Below are positions 1 through 9,786 of a DNA stretch of 64,000 bases, piece after piece (position 1 is the stretch's first letter; every line of letters starts with the position of its first letter). The stretch covers positions 248,001 to 312,000 of the forward strand of contig NZ_JAHXRW010000003.1 of the NCBI RefSeq assembly GCF_019429625.1. The letters are read 5' to 3'. Under the pieces are notes generated by a model. It ran no database searches. It was not told the DNA's origin and was given only the letters and a program-made list of their open reading frames with translations. The position numbers and the translations under genes were made by a program. The stretch is from Celeribacter sp. PS-C1. Its GTDB lineage: Bacteria > Pseudomonadota > Alphaproteobacteria > Rhodobacterales > Rhodobacteraceae.

Positions 1-1
1 C

Positions 2-565
2 GAGCCCGCGCTCCGGCGCATGGTGCATGAGTGGGAGCGCGAGTTGGCAGTTTTCGCGGGCGATATCACAGAGGCGCAGCCATCCAAGGCGCTAAAATCG
101 CGGATCATGTCCCAGATCGCACCCAAACCTTCCGGACCGAAACGCTCGATCTTTGGGCTTTGGGTGTCTGGCGCGGCCGCCGTCGCCATGGTCGGCTTTC
201 TCGCCTTCGCGCCGGTTCTGAACGCCCCCGGCCCAAAATTCCACGTCGATCTGGTGAGCGGCGATCTGGTCGTGGCTGCGGGCTTTATCCCGGAGACCGA
301 TGTGATGATCGTACAATTGAACCAAGGCGCGCCGCGCCCCGGTCGAGTGCTCGAACTTTGGCTCATCGCAGATGGCTCTGAGACGCCCGTCTCCTTGGGT
401 CTCGTGCCCTCAGAGATCGGCGAAATCCGTGTGACCATCCCGCCAGAACTTCTGGCACAGGTCGAAGGCGCCATCATGGCCGTCTCTGATGAACCTCCGG
501 GCGGCTCGCCCACGGGCCAACCGACGGGTGATATTCTGGCCTCTGCGGCGGTGTTCGAAATCTGA
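2..565 (+). CDS. Anti-sigma factor, RskA-like, C-terminal part (5' end outside window)
   Basis: The reading frame is open from base 2, so the gene begins left of the window and the ATG at 20 is probably internal. What remains is a short cytoplasmic piece, one membrane segment near residues 48-68 of the visible part (GLWVSGAAAVAMVGFLAF) and a periplasmic domain. The ELWLI, PVSLGLV and DEPPGGSPTGQPTG blocks are typical of the RskA/anti-sigma-K C-terminal domain. Such proteins hold an ECF sigma factor at the membrane; the sigma gene is expected just upstream, outside the window. Family call is firm; the signal sensed is unknown. Confidence 0.85.
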   Translation, partial: EPALRRMVHEWERELAVFAGDITEAQPSKALKSRIMSQIAPKPSGPKRSIFGLWVSGAAAVAMVGFLAFAPVLNAPGPKFHVDLVSGDLVVAAGFIPETDVMIVQLNQGAPRPGRVLELWLIADGSETPVSLGLVPSEIGEIRVTIPPELLAQVEGAIMAVSDEPPGGSPTGQPTGDILASAAVFEI

Positions 566-630
566 GAGTCTGGAAGTTGGGTGGAAGTTTCGCTACCAAA
601 ACTTTGAAACCCCGACAGAAAGAGCGCCAG

Positions 631-1572
631 ATGAACTCCCCCGTGATCGTCAACCAAATCGACGAAGACTTTGGCCGCAGTCTGGCCGCACACCCAAGCG
701 CGCCGCACGTGATTGACCACTTCGACCGCGAGCGCCCTTGGGACTTTTCGCCGGAGGCAGAGGTCTTGGTGACGCGCGCGTTTCGGTCATGGGCCGAGGC
801 ACCGCAGATGGCGTATCCGCATCTCAAATGGGTTCAGACCTTCTCCGCCGGGATTGAGATTTACCCCGACTGGCTGATGCAGGACCGGATCGTGACCAAC
901 GGTCGCGGCCTGACCGCGCCGCAGATTGCCGAATATGTCATCGCGGCGATGTTGCTGGTGGAAAAGGATATTTTTGCCGCCCGCACCACCTCTCTCAACG
1001 ATTGGGGCATTAGGGAGTTTGGCACCTTGGAGGGCAAGACGCTAGGCCTCATCGGCTATGGAGCCATCGGCGACACGGTGGCGAAACGCGCGCGGGCGTT
1101 TGACATGCGGGTGCTTGCCACGCGGCGTGGGGTTTGGGAGGCGGTGCCCGAGGGCGTCACCCCCTGCACCTCTGCCGAGGAGGTCATGGAAGGCTCTGAT
1201 CATCTGGTTCTAGCGATGCCGCACACGCCGGAGACCGAGGCGATGGTGAATGACGCTCTGTTGTCCCACGCCAAGCCGGGGCTGCATCTGATCAATGTAG
1301 CGCGCGGGGCGTTGGTGGATCAGGCGGCGCTGTTGCGGGCTTTGGACGCGGGGCGACTGAGCAAGGCGACGCTCGACGTCACCCATCCCGAACCGCCCAA
1401 GGCCGATGATCCGATCTGGACCCATCCAAAGGTGCTTTTGACCCCGCATGAATCCTACAAAGGCGGCACGGCCGAACGCGCGCGCTTCGAACAAAAGACG
1501 CTCAACAATCTAAGCGCCCTGCTCGCCGACGCGCCGCTGTCCGATGTGGTCAATCTGGCGCGGGGCTACTGA
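631..1572 (+). CDS. D-isomer-specific 2-hydroxyacid dehydrogenase (glyoxylate/hydroxypyruvate reductase-like)
   Basis: A 313-residue NAD(P)-dependent dehydrogenase of the GhrA-like group. The Rossmann motif GLIGYGAIGDTVAKRA lies near the middle. The catalytic residues expected for the family are visible: Arg in NVARGALVD, Glu in HPEPPKADDP and His in LTPHES. The frame is open upstream, but the ATG at 631 is chosen because AGAAAGAG precedes it and the upstream residues look non-coding. It follows the anti-sigma gene by 65 bases and ends 3 bases before the convergent lipoprotein gene. The likely substrate is a small 2-ketoacid such as glyoxylate or hydroxypyruvate, by family only. Confidence 0.85.
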   Translation: MNSPVIVNQIDEDFGRSLAAHPSAPHVIDHFDRERPWDFSPEAEVLVTRAFRSWAEAPQMAYPHLKWVQTFSAGIEIYPDWLMQDRIVTNGRGLTAPQIAEYVIAAMLLVEKDIFAARTTSLNDWGIREFGTLEGKTLGLIGYGAIGDTVAKRARAFDMRVLATRRGVWEAVPEGVTPCTSAEEVMEGSDHLVLAMPHTPETEAMVNDALLSHAKPGLHLINVARGALVDQAALLRALDAGRLSKATLDVTHPEPPKADDPIWTHPKVLLTPHESYKGGTAERARFEQKTLNNLSALLADAPLSDVVNLARGY

Positions 1573-1575
1573 GGC

Positions 1576-1770
1576 TTAGGCTCCAGTAAAGGCGGGCACT
1601 TGCACCGGTTCGAGATCGGCCGGGCTTTCACCCTCTTCGATATTTTGGCAGGCCACCGGATAGTGGTCGGCAGTGGTGCATTGCGACACCGGATATTTGC
1701 CGTCTGCACAACCGGAAAGGGCCAGCATCGCGACAACGGGAAGGAGGGCGGGCAAGATCAGCTTTTTCAT
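1576..1770 (-). CDS. Small lipoprotein, function unknown
   Basis: A 64-residue protein with a lipoprotein signal peptide: MKKL, a hydrophobic stretch and the lipobox LSGC, giving a predicted lipidated Cys20. The mature part has two further Cys residues (QCTTADHYPVACQN) that could form a disulfide, and an acidic proline-rich tail. AGGAGAG sits in front of the ATG. Its upstream region holds two palindromes (1818-1868), so it may be tightly regulated. The role cannot be inferred. Confidence 0.7.
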   Translation of the reverse strand: MKKLILPALLPVVAMLALSGCADGKYPVSQCTTADHYPVACQNIEEGESPADLEPVQVPAFTGA

Positions 1771-1817
1771 GTATCTCTCCTTTTGAAAACGTCTGTCTTG
1801 TGCCTAATTTGGTCGTT

Positions 1818-1868
1818 TTGACGATTTCGTCAATATGGAGAGCGCCAAAAAATGAACTATATAGTTCA
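1818..1868 (-). promoter_or_regulatory. Two palindromes in the promoter of the small lipoprotein gene
   Basis: TTGACGATTTCGTCAA (1818-1833, arms TTGACG/CGTCAA) and the perfect 16-base palindrome TGAACTATATAGTTCA (1853-1868) lie 48-98 bases upstream of the lipoprotein ATG. On the minus strand TTGACG is followed 17 bases later by AAATTA, which could be a -35/-10 pair. The 16-base palindrome looks like a dimeric regulator site; no regulator is identified. Confidence 0.45.
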
Positions 1869-1900
1869 CTTATTGTGACGCTCACTATGACATAGAAAAA

Positions 1901-1924
1901 CCCGCCCTCTTTGCAAAGGGCGGG
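1901..1924 (-). terminator. Rho-independent terminator after adenine deaminase
   Basis: CCCGCCCT (1901-1908) pairs with AGGGCGGG (1917-1924). On the minus strand the hairpin is followed by UUUUU, so it should end the adenine deaminase transcript, 25 bases past its stop codon. A T run also follows on the plus strand. Confidence 0.8.
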
Positions 1925-1948
1925 CTGTTTTTCAGACACCAAACAGTG

Positions 1949-3643
1949 TCAGGCTATAATCTCGAATTTCGTCACATCGACCATGCCCCGGTCGGTGATT
2001 TTGAGCGCCGGAATGACGGGCAGTGCAAGAAACGCCAGCTGCAAAAACGGCTCTTCGAGTGTCACGCCTAAGGAGGCCGCCGCCGCGCGCAGATCGACCA
2101 AATGGTCGCGCACCACCTCGAAAGGCTCAAGGCTCATGAGCCCCGCAACGGGCAACGCCAGCTCGGCCAAAACCTTGCCATCTCTCACGACGACAAAGCC
2201 GCCTTCTATCTCCGACAGACGGTTCGCGGCCAGCGCCATATCGGTGTAATCGACCCCAACACAGGCGATATTGTGGTGATCGTGACAAACGGTCGAGGCA
2301 ATCGCCCCCGCTTTGAGGCCAAAGCCTTTGACAAACCCAGAGGCGATATTTCCGTTTTTGCCGTGGCGTTCGATGACGGTGATCCGAGACAGATCGCGCG
2401 CTGGGTCCGGCGCCTTGTCGCCAACGACGATGGGCACGGTCTCGCGCAGGTGTTCAGTGATGATCTTGCCCTCGAGGATGCCGATCACATCGACCTCCTC
2501 GCGGTTGCCACCGGCGCGGAATTGCTCCGGCGTGACCTTGGGCGCCTTGACCGAACCACGGCCTACGGGCGCGACATGACCGCGCGCGGCGAAGGCCGCG
2601 TCATTCACCTCAACTCCGCCCGCGAAGACCATCTGTGCATTGCATTTTTCCAGACTGTCCAGCACAACAATATCCGCGCGTTTGCCCGGCGCGATCATGC
2701 CACGATCTTTCAAGCCAAAGGCCTCTGCGGCGGACAAAGTGGCGGCGCGGTAAACCGCCAGAGCCGGGCTGCCGAGGGCAATCAAGGTGCGGATGACATA
2801 ATCGAGATGGCCATACTCGCCAATGTCCAGCGGGTTGCGGTCGTCCGTGCAGAGGCACATGTAGGGCGCTGTCAGATGGGTCAAAAGCGGCTGCAACGCA
2901 TGCATATCCTTGGACACAGACCCCTCACGGATCAGCACCCGCATGCCTTTGCGCAGCTTCTCGCGCGCCTCCTCGACGGTGGTCGCCTCGTGTTCGGTCC
3001 GAATGCCTGCGGCGACGTAGGCGTTGAGATCTGTCCCGGACAATTGTGGACAGTGGCCGTCGATATGGGCGTCCTCGAAAAGGCGAAGTTTCTTCATCGC
3101 TTCCGGATCGCGGTAAATCACGCCTGGATAATTCATAAACTCGGCCAGACCGATCCCCGACGGATGCCCCATGACCTCTTTCAGATCATCCGCCAAAAGC
3201 TCGGCTCCCGCCGTCTCCATATGGGTCGATGGCACGCAGGAGGACAACTGCACCCGGATCGACATCAACGTGTGCTCGGAGGCCGCTTGGAAATACCGAA
3301 TGCCCGGCAGGCCGATCACATTGGCGATCTCATGCGGATCGCAAATCGCTGTCGTCACACCCCGCGGCAAGACGCAGCGGTCAAACTCAAAGGGCGTCAC
3401 CAGAGAGCTTTCGATATGAAGATGCGTGTCGATGAAGCCGGGCACGATCACCTGCCCCGTGACGTCGATCTCGCGCTTGCCCACGTAGCGCTCGAAAACG
3501 CCCGCGATCCTGTCGCCGACAATGGCGACATCGCCGACGATCAATTCGCCGGTCATCAGGTCAAAGATTGAGCCATTCTTGAGCACGATGTCAGCCGGCG
3601 CTTCGCCGCGGGCCACCGCAATCCGATGTTCCAAATCGCTCAT
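1949..3643 (-). CDS. ade: Adenine deaminase
   Basis: A 564-residue amidohydrolase that converts adenine to hypoxanthine and ammonia in purine salvage. Family motifs are clear: [11 protein letters not shown] for the first metal ligands, [11 protein letters not shown], and TDDRNP. The C-terminal region with [11 protein letters not shown] and the length fit the Ade family. The start at 3643 is preceded by GGAGACAATC; the longer open frame to 3802 overlaps the upstream gene and is rejected. It lies 11 bases downstream of the siroheme synthase gene, so the two may be cotranscribed, with no obvious functional link. Confidence 0.92.
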   Translation of the reverse strand: MSDLEHRIAVARGEAPADIVLKNGSIFDLMTGELIVGDVAIVGDRIAGVFERYVGKREIDVTGQVIVPGFIDTHLHIESSLVTPFEFDRCVLPRGVTTAICDPHEIANVIGLPGIRYFQAASEHTLMSIRVQLSSCVPSTHMETAGAELLADDLKEVMGHPSGIGLAEFMNYPGVIYRDPEAMKKLRLFEDAHIDGHCPQLSGTDLNAYVAAGIRTEHEATTVEEAREKLRKGMRVLIREGSVSKDMHALQPLLTHLTAPYMCLCTDDRNPLDIGEYGHLDYVIRTLIALGSPALAVYRAATLSAAEAFGLKDRGMIAPGKRADIVVLDSLEKCNAQMVFAGGVEVNDAAFAARGHVAPVGRGSVKAPKVTPEQFRAGGNREEVDVIGILEGKIITEHLRETVPIVVGDKAPDPARDLSRITVIERHGKNGNIASGFVKGFGLKAGAIASTVCHDHHNIACVGVDYTDMALAANRLSEIEGGFVVVRDGKVLAELALPVAGLMSLEPFEVVRDHLVDLRAAAASLGVTLEEPFLQLAFLALPVIPALKITDRGMVDVTKFEIIA

Positions 3644-3654
3644 GATTGTCTCCT

Positions 3655-4644
3655 TTATACCCTCACTGCGGGAACTCGCTCGATGTCTTCCGGAAGACCC
3701 AAAGCCGCGCGTTCTGCGTCCCGGCGACTGACCAGCCAGACCACGCGTCCGCCCGCCTCGCATTTCGCGGTGATCACCTTTCGTTGGTCCGACAAAAGCC
3801 AATCTTCCGTGCCATAGCTATGGCCCACGATGACCCGTTCCGCATCGCGGCGGGCAAGCTCGAGCATCGGGGCAAACTCAGCCTCGGCACAGATCACCAG
3901 ATCGGCCTCTTGCAACCGCTGCACCGCGCGCAGGGTCATCAGGTCCGGGTCCAGACTGCCGACCGGCAAAAGCGTGATGGCGCCCTGCCCGCCCTCTGAG
4001 CCGACCTCAGGCGCGCCGCCTGCGGCAATCGCCTCCTTGATCACCTTTGCGGCTTCGCGCTCGGCGCCTTTGGCAAAGAGGCGTCGCGGCGTTTCCGCGT
4101 AGACCCAGCGCCAGAACGCCCGACGTTTGGAACGCGGCACCTCTTCGGCCACATGGTCACGAAGCCGCCCGCCAAGGGCGACGAGATCGCCCAGACGCGG
4201 CTCAAGCATTTCCTCCAAACGTGTCTTGATCTGACGCGCCAGGACCGGTGCAGCCCCTTCGCTGCCGATGGCCACCACCAAAGGGTCGCGGTCCACCAGA
4301 GAGGGCGTGTTCGCCTCGCACAAATCCGGCCGATCGACGACATTGACCAAGGCGCCCGCCGCGCGCACCACATGATACAGTTCGGAATCTCGATCTTCGT
4401 CCTCTGTGCAAACGAACACCAGCGCGGCATTGGCGAAGAGATCGTCATTGATCTCGCCCACATGCTGCACCGCACGGCCCTCGGCCACCAAAGCAGCCAG
4501 TTCCGGCTCCAATTCAGGCGACGCCAAAACGATCCGCGCCTCGGTCTTGAGCATCAGGCGGGCTTTTTGCGCCGCCGTTTCTCCGCCCCCGATGATGACG
4601 ACATCGCGCTCGACCATACGCAAGAACATGGGAAAGAATTTCAT
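3655..4644 (-). CDS. Siroheme synthase-like protein: precorrin-2 dehydrogenase/ferrochelatase with remnant methyltransferase domain
   Basis: A 329-residue protein. The N-terminal ~200 residues match the CysG/Met8 precorrin-2 dehydrogenase-sirohydrochlorin ferrochelatase module: [10 protein letters not shown], the NAD motif [33 protein letters not shown] and [14 protein letters not shown]. The C-terminal ~100 residues resemble only the beginning of the uroporphyrinogen-III methyltransferase domain ([21 protein letters not shown]). The glycine-rich GxGPGD signature there is replaced by [10 protein letters not shown], and the rest of the domain is missing. It should complete siroheme for sulfite or nitrite reductase, but methylation probably needs a separate CobA. 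The start at 4644 has AGAGG upstream. Confidence 0.82.
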   Translation of the reverse strand: MKFFPMFLRMVERDVVIIGGGETAAQKARLMLKTEARIVLASPELEPELAALVAEGRAVQHVGEINDDLFANAALVFVCTEDEDRDSELYHVVRAAGALVNVVDRPDLCEANTPSLVDRDPLVVAIGSEGAAPVLARQIKTRLEEMLEPRLGDLVALGGRLRDHVAEEVPRSKRRAFWRWVYAETPRRLFAKGAEREAAKVIKEAIAAGGAPEVGSEGGQGAITLLPVGSLDPDLMTLRAVQRLQEADLVICAEAEFAPMLELARRDAERVIVGHSYGTEDWLLSDQRKVITAKCEAGGRVVWLVSRRDAERAALGLPEDIERVPAVRV

Positions 4645-4773
4645 AGGGCGCGGCCTCTTTTTGGACTTTCTCGCAGAGTCTCCTATCGGCCCGGAAATGA
4701 CAACCTGAAATGACAATGAACCTGCTCAGAGAGATTCCGACGCGGGCACTTCCTAAGTGGTCCAAAGATAAGA

Positions 4774-4795
4774 AAGGCGGGATTTCCCCCGCCTT
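4774..4795 (-). terminator. Terminator downstream of xylA
   Basis: AAGGCGGG (4774-4781) pairs with CCCGCCTT (4788-4795); on the minus strand it is followed by UUUCUUAU. It lies 16 bases beyond the xylA stop codon and likely closes the xylose operon. Confidence 0.75.
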
Positions 4796-4810
4796 CTTTC
4801 ACACCAACCT

Positions 4811-6115
4811 TCACACGAAAGAACTGACCAGATTTTCCAACCGCTCCTGCCGCCCAGAGCGCGGCTCAGGGTTGATGTTGTGCGCGAGCACCCGCGCCTG
4901 AATGCTGTCCAGATCACCAGACTTCAGCATCTCTGCATTCTCCGGCGTATCCCAATCGGCATAGCGCCCCGTCCGCGCGTCTTCCAAACGCCCGTCTTCC
5001 AACATCGCGGCCGCCGCTTTCAGGCCCCGCGCGCACATGTCCATGCCGCCGACATGAGCCAAGATCAGATCTTCTGCGTCCAAAGACTGCCGCCGGATGC
5101 GCGCGTCGAAGTTTGTGCCGCCGGTGGTAAATCCACCCGCTTTGAGCACCTCGTAGTACGCAAGCGCCACCTCATGCGGGGCGTTCGGGAATTGATCGGT
5201 ATCCCAGCCGGATTGGTAGTCGTTGCGGTTCATGTCGATGGACCCCAGAATGCCCAAAGAGCCCGCCAGCGCCAGCTCATGCTCGAACGAATGCCCGGCC
5301 AAAATGGCGTGGCCCTGTTCGATGTTCATTTTGACTTCGCTCTCAAGCCCATAGCGCTTGAGAAAACCGTAAACCGTCGCCACGTCGAAATCATATTGGT
5401 GCTTCGAGGGCTCTTGCGGCTTCGGCTCCACCAAAATAGCGCCGTCCCAGCCCATCTTGTGTTTATAGTCGACCACCATTTCGAGCATCTTCGCCGCCTG
5501 ATCCGCCTCTTTGCCGAGATCGGTATTCAAGAGCGTCTCATACCCTTCGCGTCCACCCCAAAGCACATAGTTCTGACCGCCCAGTTTGATCGTCGCGTCC
5601 ATGCAGGATTTGATCGTCGCGGCGCTATAGGCAAACACATCCGGGTCCGGATTGGTGGCCGAACCGGCCATGAACCGGCGATGGGTAAAGAGGTTCGCGG
5701 TGCCCCACAAGAGTTTGGTTTTCGACCCTTCCATCTTCTCGGCAAAATAATCGACGATCTCTTCGAGGTTGCGTTTGTTTTCGGCAAAACTCGCGCCTTC
5801 GGGCCGCACATCGAGATCGTGGAAACAGAAAAACGGCGCTTGCAGGATGTCGAACATCTCGAAGGCCACATCGGCCTTCAGCTTGGCCTTATCCATGCCC
5901 TCGCCGAACCACGGACGATCAAACGTCCGCCCGCCGAACGGATCGCCGCCCTCGTAAGCAAAACTGTGCCAATAGGCGACGGCAAAGCGCAGATGATCTT
6001 CCATGCGCTTGCCCATCACCACCTCATCGGGGTTGTAATGTTTGAAGGCAAACTCGTTGTCGCTCGTTGGGCCCTCATACTTGATCTGCGGAATATCTTT
6101 GAAAAACTCTGTCAT
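4811..6115 (-). CDS. xylA: Xylose isomerase
   Basis: A 434-residue TIM-barrel isomerase, the usual length for class II XylA, converting D-xylose to D-xylulose with two divalent metals. Visible motifs are FKHYNP near the N-terminus, [12 protein letters not shown] (catalytic His/Asp region), [18 protein letters not shown] and [16 protein letters not shown] (metal-binding Glu). The ATG overlaps the xylB stop by 4 bases, with AGAGG in front, so translation is probably coupled. It is the last gene of the xyl operon and is followed by a terminator. Confidence 0.97.
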   Translation of the reverse strand: MTEFFKDIPQIKYEGPTSDNEFAFKHYNPDEVVMGKRMEDHLRFAVAYWHSFAYEGGDPFGGRTFDRPWFGEGMDKAKLKADVAFEMFDILQAPFFCFHDLDVRPEGASFAENKRNLEEIVDYFAEKMEGSKTKLLWGTANLFTHRRFMAGSATNPDPDVFAYSAATIKSCMDATIKLGGQNYVLWGGREGYETLLNTDLGKEADQAAKMLEMVVDYKHKMGWDGAILVEPKPQEPSKHQYDFDVATVYGFLKRYGLESEVKMNIEQGHAILAGHSFEHELALAGSLGILGSIDMNRNDYQSGWDTDQFPNAPHEVALAYYEVLKAGGFTTGGTNFDARIRRQSLDAEDLILAHVGGMDMCARGLKAAAAMLEDGRLEDARTGRYADWDTPENAEMLKSGDLDSIQARVLAHNINPEPRSGRQERLENLVSSFV

Positions 6116-7551
6116 GTCAGCCTCTTGAGTGCATGTTGCGCGGTCTTGAAGCGGGCAAACCCGTCCTCATATGCCGCCGTCAAATCGGAAACCGGGTCGA
6201 TGGTCGCCTGGATATGCGGAGCCGTGGCGATCTCGGCGCCGCCGCCTGTGGCGGCCATCATGCCCAAACGCGCAGCGCCAAACGCGCCGCCAAAGTCCCC
6301 CGCCGCCGGCAGGTCCACGGGCACGCCCAAGGCGGTGGCGATGGCTTCGAGCCAGTAGTGCGATTTCGTGCCACCGCCGACGGCCAGAAGCCGGTCGATC
6401 TTGGTGCCAGTCGCAGCCAGGGCCTCGGCACAGTCCTTGATCGCGAAGGTCACGCCCTCGAGCACTGCGCGGGTGCCTGCCGCCGTGTCTGTGGCATGTT
6501 CGAGACCCGTGAAGGCGCCGCGAATGGCGGCATCGTTCAGAGGAGTGCGTTCGCCGCCGAGATAGGGCAAAAACTGCGTCTTGGTGGGCACTTTGAGAGA
6601 CCCCAGATTGGCCGTCAATTCCGCCGCGGCCTTGCCGACAAATCGCCCATACCAGTTGAGCGCGTCGGTGGCGGCCAAAATCACGCCCATCTGGTGCCAG
6701 GTGTTCGGCAACGCATGGCAAAAGGTGTGGACGGCAGTTTCCGCATCCGGCTGATAGCCGTCATTGGCCGCGAACAGCACGCCCGAGGTGCCGAGCGACA
6801 CGAAGGCCTGCCCGGCTTTCACAACGCCCACACCGATGGCCGAGGCGGCATTGTCACCGCCGCCGCCCGCGATCACACAAGACGGTGACACGCCCCATTG
6901 GGCGGCCAGTTCCGGACGCAACTGGCCGGAGATCTCGGAGCCCTCGACAAGACGTGGCATATAGCTTCGGTCCATGTCTGTGGCTGCCAAAAGCGCATCC
7001 GACCAGTCGCGCGCGGAGGTATCCAACCACGCCGTTCCTGCGCTGTCCGACATTTCGCCGACAAACTCTCCAGTCAGATAGAGGCGCAGATAATCCTTCG
7101 GCAGCAATACTTTGGCCGTCGCTTTGAATGTGTCCGGCTCATTCTGTTTCACCCAAGCGAGCTTTGGCGCCGTGAACCCCGGAAAGACAATGTTGCCAGT
7201 GATCGTGCGAAACTGCGGATCGGCGTCAAGCGCCGCCGCCTCACGGTGTGAGCGCGTGTCGTTCCACAAGATACAGGGGCGCAAGACCACATCGGAGGCG
7301 TCAAGTAGCGTTGCACCGTGCATCTGCCCCGAAAGACCGATGCCCTTCACACCTGAGAGATCCGCACGCTCTTTCAAAGCCGCCATCACCGCATCACAGG
7401 CGGCAAGCCAACTGGCTGGATCCTGTTCCGACCAACCATCCTGCGGACGTTCGTTGGTCAGGGGCGCATTTGCCTCCGCCACGACGTTCTGATCCGCATC
7501 GATCAAAAGGGCTTTGAGACCGGAGGTCCCGAGATCAAGTCCGATATACAT
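6112..7551 (-). CDS. xylB: Xylulokinase
   Basis: A 479-residue FGGY-family sugar kinase that phosphorylates D-xylulose to xylulose 5-phosphate for the pentose phosphate pathway. The N-terminal phosphate-binding motif [17 protein letters not shown], the [11 protein letters not shown] substrate loop and the C-terminal [18 protein letters not shown] adenosine-binding motif are all present. It overlaps xylA by 4 bases. A hairpin without a U run separates it from xylG, which may adjust transporter versus enzyme expression. Confidence 0.96.
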   Translation of the reverse strand: MYIGLDLGTSGLKALLIDADQNVVAEANAPLTNERPQDGWSEQDPASWLAACDAVMAALKERADLSGVKGIGLSGQMHGATLLDASDVVLRPCILWNDTRSHREAAALDADPQFRTITGNIVFPGFTAPKLAWVKQNEPDTFKATAKVLLPKDYLRLYLTGEFVGEMSDSAGTAWLDTSARDWSDALLAATDMDRSYMPRLVEGSEISGQLRPELAAQWGVSPSCVIAGGGGDNAASAIGVGVVKAGQAFVSLGTSGVLFAANDGYQPDAETAVHTFCHALPNTWHQMGVILAATDALNWYGRFVGKAAAELTANLGSLKVPTKTQFLPYLGGERTPLNDAAIRGAFTGLEHATDTAAGTRAVLEGVTFAIKDCAEALAATGTKIDRLLAVGGGTKSHYWLEAIATALGVPVDLPAAGDFGGAFGAARLGMMAATGGGAEIATAPHIQATIDPVSDLTAAYEDGFARFKTAQHALKRLT

Positions 7552-7570
7552 GTGACTTCCGTTGGTTGAG

Positions 7571-7592
7571 GACGGGGCACCCGCGCCCCGTC
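7571..7592 (-). promoter_or_regulatory. Intercistronic hairpin between xylG and xylB
   Basis: GACGGGGC (7571-7578) and GCCCCGTC (7585-7592) form an 8-bp GC-rich stem. Read in the operon direction no U run follows, so it is more likely an mRNA stability or attenuation element than a full terminator. The T run lies on the opposite strand. Confidence 0.5.
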
Positions 7593-7623
7593 TTTTCGCT
7601 AGGTCCGGCTCAATCGGCGCGGT

Positions 7624-8391
7624 TCAATAAGCCTGCGGCGGCTTTTTCCCCATGATGATCATGCCGAGAATATCCTCGTCCGTGACCTCATTCACATTGA
7701 CCGTCCCGACCTTTTGGCCGTTCTTCATCACCATCGCCCGGTCGCAAAGCCGCATCACATTGTGGATGTCATGCTCGATCAGGAAGATGCCGAGGCCCTG
7801 TGCCTTCAATTCCTCGATCAGCTCCGCGACCATCTGGGTCTCATGCGGCCCCAAGGCGGCGGTCGGCTCATCCATGATCAGGATTTTGGCGTTGAAATAG
7901 ACCGCGCGGGCAATGGCGACTGACTGACGCTGACCGCCCGACAACGCGGAGACCGGCACTTTGAACTTTTGGAAGTTCGGATTGAGCCGCCCCATGATCT
8001 TGCGTGTCTCGGCCTCCATCGCGGGTTCATCGACAAAGCCCAGAGGCGTCACCAATTCTCGGCCCAGAAACAGGTTCGAGGCCGCATCCAAATTGTCCGC
8101 CAGTGCAAGCGTCTGGTAGATCGTTTCGACATTGTAGCGGCGCGCATCGCGGGTGTTGCGGATTTCGGCATGTTCGCCATTGATCACGATCTCTCCCGCG
8201 TCCTTTTGATATGCGCCGGAGAGGCATTTGATCAGGGTCGATTTGCCCGCGCCATTGTGACCCAAGAGCCCCACCACCTCGCCGGGGTACAAGTCGATGG
8301 ACACATGATCCACCGCCTTGACGCCGCCGAAGGCGATGGAAATGTCTTTCAACTCCACAAGAGGTGTGCCGGTGTTCGGATTGCTGCTCAT
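7624..8391 (-). CDS. xylG: Sugar ABC transporter ATP-binding protein (single-domain XylG type)
   Basis: A 255-residue ATPase with Walker [16 protein letters not shown] signature [16 protein letters not shown], Walker [12 protein letters not shown] and switch His in LIEHDI. It should power D-xylose import through XylH. The Escherichia coli XylG has two fused ATPase domains (about 510 residues); this one has a single domain and would have to dimerise. GGAGAGACGATC precedes the ATG. It lies 12 bases after xylH, in the order F-H-G-B-A. Specificity for xylose is inferred from context. Confidence 0.9.
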   Translation of the reverse strand: MSSNPNTGTPLVELKDISIAFGGVKAVDHVSIDLYPGEVVGLLGHNGAGKSTLIKCLSGAYQKDAGEIVINGEHAEIRNTRDARRYNVETIYQTLALADNLDAASNLFLGRELVTPLGFVDEPAMEAETRKIMGRLNPNFQKFKVPVSALSGGQRQSVAIARAVYFNAKILIMDEPTAALGPHETQMVAELIEELKAQGLGIFLIEHDIHNVMRLCDRAMVMKNGQKVGTVNVNEVTDEDILGMIIMGKKPPQAY

Positions 8392-8403
8392 GATCGTCTC
8401 TCC

Positions 8404-9711
8404 TTACACCTTGATGCCAAGTTTCTTGCGATACTGAATGTCGATCCAGACCGCAAAGACCAGAACCGAACCCACGACGATGTTCTGAAGCGGGGCATCC
8501 ACACCCACCATCGCCATGCCCGATTGCAGCGATTGCATGATCAGCGCGCCAAGAATGGCGCCATGAATGGTGCCGATCCCGCCGGACAAAGCCGTGCCGC
8601 CGATCACCGCCGCGGCGATCACGCGCAACTCATCCAGAGTGCCGATGTCATTGGCATGCGACGCCAGACGTGCCGAGGCTATCACCGCAGAGAGGCCACA
8701 GAGAAAGCCCATCAGCGCGAAAATCTTGACCGTCAGAAGTTTGGTGTTGATGCCGGACAGCTCCGCCGCATCCGGGTTGCCGCCGGTGGCGAAGATATAT
8801 TTGCCGAGACGGGTCTTCTTGGCGACCATGGTCATCGCAATCGCCACGACAATCAGAACGATAACCGAAATCGGCAGACCGTAAGCCTCGGTATAGCCAT
8901 CTGGCAGAACCTCGCCACGGGCTTCGAACAAACGGCGCAATTTGCCGCGCGGGATGTCGTAGGCATTGAGGGTCGCAACATAGCCAAGGATCACCGCGAC
9001 GATCGTGCCGCCAACGGCAAATTCGGCCCAGAGTGGCTTGGTTGGAAAGCCGTGGTTTTTCTTGGCCTTTCGCGCAACGTAGAGCGCATAGATCGCCCCA
9101 GCCGCAGCCAGTGCACCAACAGCCCAGGAAAGCCCTACCCCCAAAGTGCCTTCTGCACCGCCGAGCACAAGGAACTTACTGTCCAAAGGCGCAATGGTCT
9201 GGCCGTCGGTGACATACCACCCAACATAGCGCCAGATCAGCAAGCCACCCAAAGTGACGATGAAAGCCGGAATACCCTGATAGCCGATAAGCCAGCCATT
9301 AAAGGCCCCGATGGCCGTGCCGACGGCCAGACAGGTCACAATCGCCAGAGGCGCGATCATCGGGTTGCCATACTCAAGACCGATGGCCTGCGGCAGCCAA
9401 CGCGCCTGCATCATCGCGCCCATGGCGGAGGCAATGGCCAGAACGGCGCCGACAGAAAGATCGATGTGACGCGTGACGATCACGAACACCATGCCTGTCG
9501 CCATGATCGCGACAGAGACCGTCTGGACCGTCAGATTGAAGGTGTTGCGCGGCGTGATGAACCGCCCGTCGGTGAAAAAATTGAACGCAAGCGCGATGGC
9601 GATGAAAGCCCCCACCATCCCCATGAGCCGCATATCCAGTTCGAGCTGGGCAAACAGGCTCTTGCCGCTTTGGCCCGTCTCAAGATGCGTGTTGTCTGCC
9701 TGATCCGACAT
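8404..9711 (-). CDS. xylH: Sugar ABC transporter permease (XylH family)
   Basis: A 435-residue inner-membrane permease of the RbsC/XylH type with about ten or more hydrophobic segments, for example MGMVGAFIAIALAFNFF, AIATGMVFVIVTRHIDLSVGAVLA and the conserved AAAVIGGTALSGGIGTIHGAILGA block. It is longer than RbsC (about 320), as is usual for XylH. The start at 9711 has AGGGG upstream; the open frame to 9747 is not preferred. It pairs with the XylF binding protein and XylG ATPase. Confidence 0.93.
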   Translation of the reverse strand: MSDQADNTHLETGQSGKSLFAQLELDMRLMGMVGAFIAIALAFNFFTDGRFITPRNTFNLTVQTVSVAIMATGMVFVIVTRHIDLSVGAVLAIASAMGAMMQARWLPQAIGLEYGNPMIAPLAIVTCLAVGTAIGAFNGWLIGYQGIPAFIVTLGGLLIWRYVGWYVTDGQTIAPLDSKFLVLGGAEGTLGVGLSWAVGALAAAGAIYALYVARKAKKNHGFPTKPLWAEFAVGGTIVAVILGYVATLNAYDIPRGKLRRLFEARGEVLPDGYTEAYGLPISVIVLIVVAIAMTMVAKKTRLGKYIFATGGNPDAAELSGINTKLLTVKIFALMGFLCGLSAVIASARLASHANDIGTLDELRVIAAAVIGGTALSGGIGTIHGAILGALIMQSLQSGMAMVGVDAPLQNIVVGSVLVFAVWIDIQYRKKLGIKV

Positions 9712-9786
9712 AAGTTTGCCCCTTATTTCATGAGCACGACCCGACATATGGCGCGGGTCGTGCGAAAAATCCGATAAAGGATCAGA

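Noticed and set aside
2102-3571. Long 489-codon plus-strand frame opposite adenine deaminase
   Set aside because: It is the antisense shadow of ade; high G+C codon use keeps the opposite frame open. His- and Arg-rich nonsense composition.
7969-9777. 602-codon plus-strand frame opposite the xyl transporter genes
   Set aside because: It spans two well-defined genes in antisense and has no domain; the composition is typical of a shadow frame.
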